Assembly (NCBI GenBank): GCA_041392845.1
Contig: JAWKLG010000010.1
Coordinates: 145,957 to 209,956 of the forward strand
Direction: 5' to 3'
Length of the DNA: 64,000 bases
Origin: JAGQWW01 sp041392845
GTDB lineage: Bacteria; Bacteroidota; Bacteroidia; Chitinophagales; Saprospiraceae
A program made the translations under genes and the position numbers. The notes beneath the pieces are model-generated. The model searched no databases. It was not told the origin of the DNA and saw only the letters and a program-made list of their open reading frames with translations. Shown piece by piece: positions 60,329-64,000 of this stretch. How positions within the stretch are numbered: position 1 is the first letter of the stretch; each line of letters opens with the position of its first letter.

Positions 60329-61900
60329 TTACAGGAAAGGTTCTGATTGTGTTACCTTACGGTCAGAACCTTTCCATGCATAATATCTTGCACCCAATTT
60401 AGTACCTTCTTCCCCGATTTTCTCCAGCGCAAATTCATTTTGAACAGGAAGAACACTATTATTTAAGGATTTTCTGTGTAGTGATTCATAAGTAGGGTAG
60501 TCAATCTCTGTTCTGGAAACTAGTTTACCCTTGATGTTGAAATTTTGGACTACTTCCTTCCATTCAGCATTGATGGTTCCTTCAAAAACCTTGGATTTTG
60601 AACCACTGCCGTAGCCCAGGAATCCAAAATTCTTGCCTTTTAGTTCAACTCCCTCATTTAAATCTTCTTCAAGGGTGCTCATCAAAGCAAGGAATATCGA
60701 ACAAGCATACATATTTCCTATTTCTGATGAAGCTCGCTGTGCCTTTTCCAATTTTTCCTTTACAAAAGACTTATAGGATTTCGTTTTGGTGATCAATCTC
60801 AGGTATTCATTGTAGGCCTTTTCAAATGAGTTTTTATCCGGGAAATATTCCTCCATAGGCTCTTCTACGGCTACTTCGGCTTGTAAATCCTGCCATCTGG
60901 CTTGTTTTTTCTGCTCGATCATATAAATTTCCGAAGCAATTCTTTTTCCATGGAAGGCATAAGGAAGATGGAAAATCAATCTTTCCCAACGCTGCATTAG
61001 GTCCTCATGTTCTTTTACGACTCCTTTCCCTTCTGCCTGTTTCCTAAAATGAAGAAATGCTTCCTTAATTCTTGATTGATAAGTCTGATTAGAATAAGGA
61101 CCATCAAAGACAGGAGTTTCTTTATGCAAATTCAGATAACTGTCGTTTTCATCTAAAAGTCCTTTTACCTCTAAAGAAGAAGGTAATGATTTAAGAATCT
61201 TACCTGCCTGTTTTTCATCCAATCCTGCCAGGTTCAGGACCTCTTTTATCAGGTCTAATTTTTCTATTCTGCGCATTGGTTTAAAAAAGTCATGCACACC
61301 CATGGTCCCTACACCAAAAGTATCGTGAAGCGTCAAAAGTCTGGGATTGTGTTTTACCAGCATGGCAATGGCTCCCGCCCCTTGAGTGTATTCTCCTGAG
61401 GAAGCCAACTCATATTTTGCAAAATCTGAAGTAACCACAATACCCTGTCGTGTTTCGTTTCCTCTAACCCAATCAAGTGTATTGTGCAAGGCATCCACAC
61501 CTCCTACACAAGCAAATGTAAGGTCCACTACATCGCAATTTCTAAAACATTCATGGCCATATTTTCCTTTGTATTTCCTTCTAAGCATTTCCAAAAGGTA
61601 GGTGGCTGTTGGTTTGGCATTATCCAAGGCACTTTCAGTTCCCAGGTAAATTCTTCCGATGGTATCGGGATGGATTTGATTTCTGTCTATGATTTCAGAT
61701 ACGGCATTGGCTGCCATGGTGGCTGCATCCTCATGTACATCAGGAATGGCCATGGAAGTTAGGCCCAGACCAAAATGTAATTTTTCGTATTCAAGGTTTC
61801 TTTCCTTTGCCAGGGTTTCGATTGGCAAGTAAAGTTGAGGAATGTACAGAGCCATATCGTCGATACCGACTTCGTAGCTACTTCGCAATTGATTTTTCAT
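60329..61900 (-). CDS. mvaS: Hydroxymethylglutaryl-CoA synthase family protein
   Basis: Condenses acetoacetyl-CoA with acetyl-CoA to HMG-CoA, the first committed step of the mevalonate pathway. At 523 residues it is longer than classic bacterial MvaS (about 390) because of an extra central helical region. Catalytic residues are Glu89 (LGTES), Cys131 (LTFACVGGVDAL) and His in VHDFFKP; the GYGSGSKSKVFEG block near the end matches the family. The mvaS assignment fits the mvaD gene 2 kb away, but long HMG-CoA synthases of Bacteroidota are less studied, so activity in another beta-ketoacyl condensation cannot be excluded. Confidence 0.9.
   Translation of the reverse strand: MKNQLRSSYEVGIDDMALYIPQLYLPIETLAKERNLEYEKLHFGLGLTSMAIPDVHEDAATMAANAVSEIIDRNQIHPDTIGRIYLGTESALDNAKPTATYLLEMLRRKYKGKYGHECFRNCDVVDLTFACVGGVDALHNTLDWVRGNETRQGIVVTSDFAKYELASSGEYTQGAGAIAMLVKHNPRLLTLHDTFGVGTMGVHDFFKPMRRIEKLDLIKEVLNLAGLDEKQAGKILKSLPSSLEVKGLLDENDSYLNLHKETPVFDGPYSNQTYQSRIKEAFLHFRKQAEGKGVVKEHEDLMQRWERLIFHLPYAFHGKRIASEIYMIEQKKQARWQDLQAEVAVEEPMEEYFPDKNSFEKAYNEYLRLITKTKSYKSFVKEKLEKAQRASSEIGNMYACSIFLALMSTLEEDLNEGVELKGKNFGFLGYGSGSKSKVFEGTINAEWKEVVQNFNIKGKLVSRTEIDYPTYESLHRKSLNNSVLPVQNEFALEKIGEEGTKLGARYYAWKGSDRKVTQSEPFL
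60334..60375. terminator. Perfect 13-base inverted repeat inside the mvaS 3' end
   Basis: GGAAAGGTTCTGA (60334-60346) and TCAGAACCTTTCC (60363-60375) are perfect complements around a 16-base loop. It lies in the last codons of mvaS and 8 bases after the gpmI stop. No T-run, but it could stop transcription from both sides by hairpin or block read-through. Confidence 0.6.
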
Positions 61901-62218
61901 GAAAGTTGATTATCCAATTAGAAACACATTCGGCCAGATTCAGATTCGGGCCATAAGGGTGCATGGATTTATTTGGTAGGAATGTTAAAAAGAGGGAACA
62001 ATTTTACGGAAAAAAGTTTAGCTGACTTAAAATCCAAACCAATCGAGTTTATTGATTTTAGTCATTTAGCAGAATAAAATGTATGTCAGGGCTGGCAGAT
62101 AATTTTCTTTTATAATTAATATAAAAATGAATTGATGTTTTCGGAATAATATTTTTTTTTAAAAAATAAGCCCTTGCCTAATAAAAGACAAGGGCTTTAT
62201 TTTGCCTGAGACTAGATT
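61901..62218. other. 318-base gap upstream of mvaS
   Basis: AT-rich, with no open reading frame that I can support. Contains the mvaS promoter region (no clear TAnnTTTG was found on the minus strand) and, at its right end, the terminator of the following minus-strand gene. Confidence 0.5.
62168..62197. terminator. Bidirectional terminator downstream of the secreted protein gene
   Basis: AAGCCCTTG (62168-62176) and CAAGGGCTT (62189-62197) form a 9-base stem. A TATTTT follows on plus and a T-run on minus, which serves the minus-strand gene that ends at 62219. Confidence 0.85.
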
Positions 62219-62884
62219 TTACTCATCCTTCTTGGCAAGGTCATTCATAAAAGAATCGACCTTTTTTAAGACAAGCATCTCGCGTTCTGTTTCAAGTGTG
62301 AGGCCTATGCGGTAGATTCCTTCCGGGTAGCTTTGCATTTCTACTGGAATGTTAGCTACTCCTTTTTGTATGGCGATCTGCTTGCTTGCAAATATATTTC
62401 CTGACTCATCCAATACCACCAAATCCATATTTCCTTCTTTTTGACTTTGAAGGGTAATGTTTAACTGATCTTTGATTTCAGTAGTGTTGATGTTTACAAT
62501 GGAAAAATTATTCTTCCATTGTTTTTTTATAAGAATGGTATGGCTAAAGCTGTAGCTACCATCCGTTTCGATTTCTTTTAATCGATAAAAAGCTTTCTCA
62601 TCGTTGGCACCTATGTCTAAAAAGTGGTATTCCTTTGCACCTTCCAGTAAGCCGTTTGCCGCTACCTGGCCAATTTCATTAAAGTCAATCCCATCGATTG
62701 ATTTTTCTACCATAAAAAAGGAACTATTGAATTCCTGGAGTGTGCTCCATTCAAGGAGATTCCCCATTTCAAATTCCTGTCCTTTTAATGAAATTAAGTA
62801 AGTTACTTCTGCCCGGATGGACAAAGCCGACAACAGAATGGTGCCGATCAAGAAAACTTTGGTTAAGTTTTTCGTTACTCCCAT
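62219..62884 (-). CDS. Uncharacterised exported protein with Fn3-like region
   Basis: Exported protein of 221 residues, with signal peptide (KVFLIGTILLSALSIRAE). The mature part begins with wording typical of the Fn3-like module found before T9SS sorting domains (LLEWSTLQEFNSSFFMVEKSIDGIDFNEIGQV, YHFLDIGANDEKAFYRLKEIETDGSYSFS) and ends with a beta-rich region (NLDLVVLDESGNIFASKQIAI, SYPEGIYRIGLTLETEREMLVLKKV), like a sorting domain, yet lacking the usual VYPNP start. Secretion by T9SS is possible, but not certain. Monocistronic with its own terminator. Confidence 0.75.
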   Translation of the reverse strand: MGVTKNLTKVFLIGTILLSALSIRAEVTYLISLKGQEFEMGNLLEWSTLQEFNSSFFMVEKSIDGIDFNEIGQVAANGLLEGAKEYHFLDIGANDEKAFYRLKEIETDGSYSFSHTILIKKQWKNNFSIVNINTTEIKDQLNITLQSQKEGNMDLVVLDESGNIFASKQIAIQKGVANIPVEMQSYPEGIYRIGLTLETEREMLVLKKVDSFMNDLAKKDE

Positions 62885-63164
62885 GATAATCCATTTTGAA
62901 TGTTTGTTCTCTCTCTTAAAATTATAATGATAGTCGTTTATCGGGGGAGATAAATTGGGTGGGGTTTGACTATTTTTTTTATTTGATTCTCACTCTGTTT
63001 CAAAGATCACATTAATAATTAAAGTGCGCATTCCAAAAATGCAGAAAATGTGACGTTAAAAACCGTTAATTGGTGGTTAAGGATGATTTAAACAACTTTC
63101 GTCACCACCGTTTTCTATATACATTAGGAGTTGAAACAAAAATTACACCATAAATACTGACTCC

Positions 63165-63701
63165 ATGATTAAATATTTGCTTTTAGCCCCTATATTTCTG
63201 GGTATTTTTTCCTGTTCGCCCAGTCTGTCTTCCTTTACTCAAAGAATGTACGATGAAAACCATTGGTCCCATCAGGAACTTGGAAAAATTCAATTTTACC
63301 TGTCTGATGATATTGTTTTAAAAAGAAAAAGAAAGGAAGGAAATTCGACGATTGAAGGAGGAAGAATCAAAGTTGAAAAAGGGCAGGAGATTGAGGAAAT
63401 AGTCATTCCAAGAGGAACTCCGGGAGTGTTTTTATTTTCGCCAAAAGAAAATCGTCTGGCGGTATCTTTTGAAAGTGGAGATGAAAAAAAATACCTGATG
63501 TTTGGTCCGAATCCTAAAATGGGAAACCGATATGTGTTATTAGCTTCAGAATGGGATAAGAACCAGGGGAAAGTGCAATATGACGGAAGTTATTATTGGG
63601 TTGATTCAAATGATGCTTATGCAGGATTGCTGGTAGACTTAAAGAGAATCAATAAGGTACAAGTAAAAAGCAGAACAGCTAGTGGGAATACCGTTAATTA
63701 A
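63165..63701 (+). CDS. Uncharacterised lipoprotein
   Basis: Predicted lipoprotein of 178 residues: MIKYLLLAPIFLGIFSC ends in a lipobox with Cys17. The rest is beta-rich and basic (FYLSDDIVLKRKRKEG, GGRIKVEKGQEIEEIVIPRGTPGVF, YLMFGPNPKMGNRYVLLASEWDK, VQYDGSYYWVDSNDAYAGLLVDLKRINKVQVK). No family recognised; an SmpA/lipocalin-like beta fold is only an impression. It stands alone between a divergent and a convergent gene and ends at a strong terminator. Confidence 0.75.
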   Translation: MIKYLLLAPIFLGIFSCSPSLSSFTQRMYDENHWSHQELGKIQFYLSDDIVLKRKRKEGNSTIEGGRIKVEKGQEIEEIVIPRGTPGVFLFSPKENRLAVSFESGDEKKYLMFGPNPKMGNRYVLLASEWDKNQGKVQYDGSYYWVDSNDAYAGLLVDLKRINKVQVKSRTASGNTVN

Positions 63702-63712
63702 AGAACAATTTT

Positions 63713-63748
63713 AAAAACCCTGAAGGTAATATGGCTTTCAGGGTTTTT
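63713..63748 (+). terminator. Terminator after the lipoprotein gene
   Basis: AAAAACCCTGAA pairs with TTTCAGGGTTTTT over a 10-base loop, and the T-run continues. The convergent pth gene ends in the last bases (stop at 63747-63749), so it may serve both. Confidence 0.88.
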
Positions 63749-64000
63749 ATTTGGTATTAAAGGTGTTCATCGTACGAGCCATTCCAATGGTGCCGAAGCT
63801 CTTGATACAATCGCAGGCTTTTTCCAGGAAAGGTTTTAGATTTTCCTGCTCTTCTGATGACCATTCTCCTAATACAAAATTTACTTGTTGCCCTTTGTGA
63901 AAATCATCTCCGATACCCATGCGAAGGCGTGCATAATTGTTGTTTCCAAAAGTTTGATTGATATCTTTTAAGCCATTGTGACCGCCATCACTACCATTGG
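63747..64000 (-). CDS. pth: Peptidyl-tRNA hydrolase, C-terminal part (5' end outside window)
   Basis: The last 84 codons of a minus-strand frame that enters from the right edge. It starts within the conserved SDGGHNGLKDI motif, followed by NYARLRMGIGDDF and NFVLGEW, all typical of Pth, which frees tRNA from stalled peptidyl-tRNA. The catalytic residues at the N-terminal side are beyond the window. The stop codon lies within the T-run of the terminator of the lipoprotein gene. Confidence 0.92.
   Translation of the reverse strand, partial: NGSDGGHNGLKDINQTFGNNNYARLRMGIGDDFHKGQQVNFVLGEWSSEEQENLKPFLEKACDCIKSFGTIGMARTMNTFNTK

Noticed and set aside
1..64000. tRNA or rRNA genes
   Set aside because: No cloverleaf-like sequence or rRNA motif was noticed by eye in the intergenic regions; a tRNA scan was not possible.

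Overview
The window is an AT-rich chromosomal segment from a Bacteroidota, most likely a Saprospiria-type member. The evidence is type IX secretion (T9SS) style secreted proteins and PorV-family proteins, TonB-dependent receptors with a carboxypeptidase-regulatory-like N-domain, mevalonate-pathway isoprenoid genes (mvaD, mvaS), several OmpA-family envelope proteins, weak Shine-Dalgarno sequences, and promoters of the TTG-N19..23-TAnnTTTG type. No rRNA, tRNA, CRISPR array, prophage or transposase was recognised.

Layout. 0-8 kb: inositol monophosphatase (cut by the window edge), hpt, glutaryl-CoA dehydrogenase, an OmpA protein, ligA and an unknown 503-residue protein. 8-19 kb: a second OmpA protein, nadK, an Omp85 protein, a CBS protein, a TM2/TPR protein, an Fe-S assembly protein, a methyltransferase, DUF3467, a PP2C phosphatase, DUF2480, scpB and a membrane protein, with two candidate non-coding RNAs (about 16.3-16.5 kb on plus, about 18.6-18.9 kb on minus). 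19-30.5 kb: radA, an AsmA-like protein, ypdA, a frameshifted recQ, kdsD, a minisatellite, and two tandem frameshifted T9SS-type proteins. 30.5-42.8 kb: hutU, a lipoprotein and a three-gene operon for a TonB-dependent receptor, a giant secreted protein and a PorV-like protein. 42.8-64 kb: greA-HIT, ruvC, a YdjM-like membrane protein, a lytic transglycosylase, a PorE-like OmpA protein, dnaB (two DnaA-box-like sites upstream), a four-helix-bundle gene, efp-accB-accC, a protease/zinc-ribbon fusion, an outer membrane protein, mvaD-rhodanese-gpmI, mvaS, two secreted proteins and the 3' end of pth.

Most genes are housekeeping (DNA replication and repair, fatty-acid and isoprenoid synthesis, translation) or envelope biogenesis. 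The most unusual signal is a set of heptanucleotide tandem repeats in at least three sequence families (CTRGGYR, RGTCTTT, GTTTACG-like). Arrays start 0 to 5 nt after stop codons of six genes (or contain the stop codon) and always read in the sense of the gene they follow. At convergent gene pairs they produce inverted repeats, and two inverted arrays flank a small four-helix-bundle gene. A second cluster of oddities lies at 25.6-30.5 kb, where recQ and the duplicated secreted proteins carry many homopolymer indels, suggesting either local decay or local assembly error next to a minisatellite.
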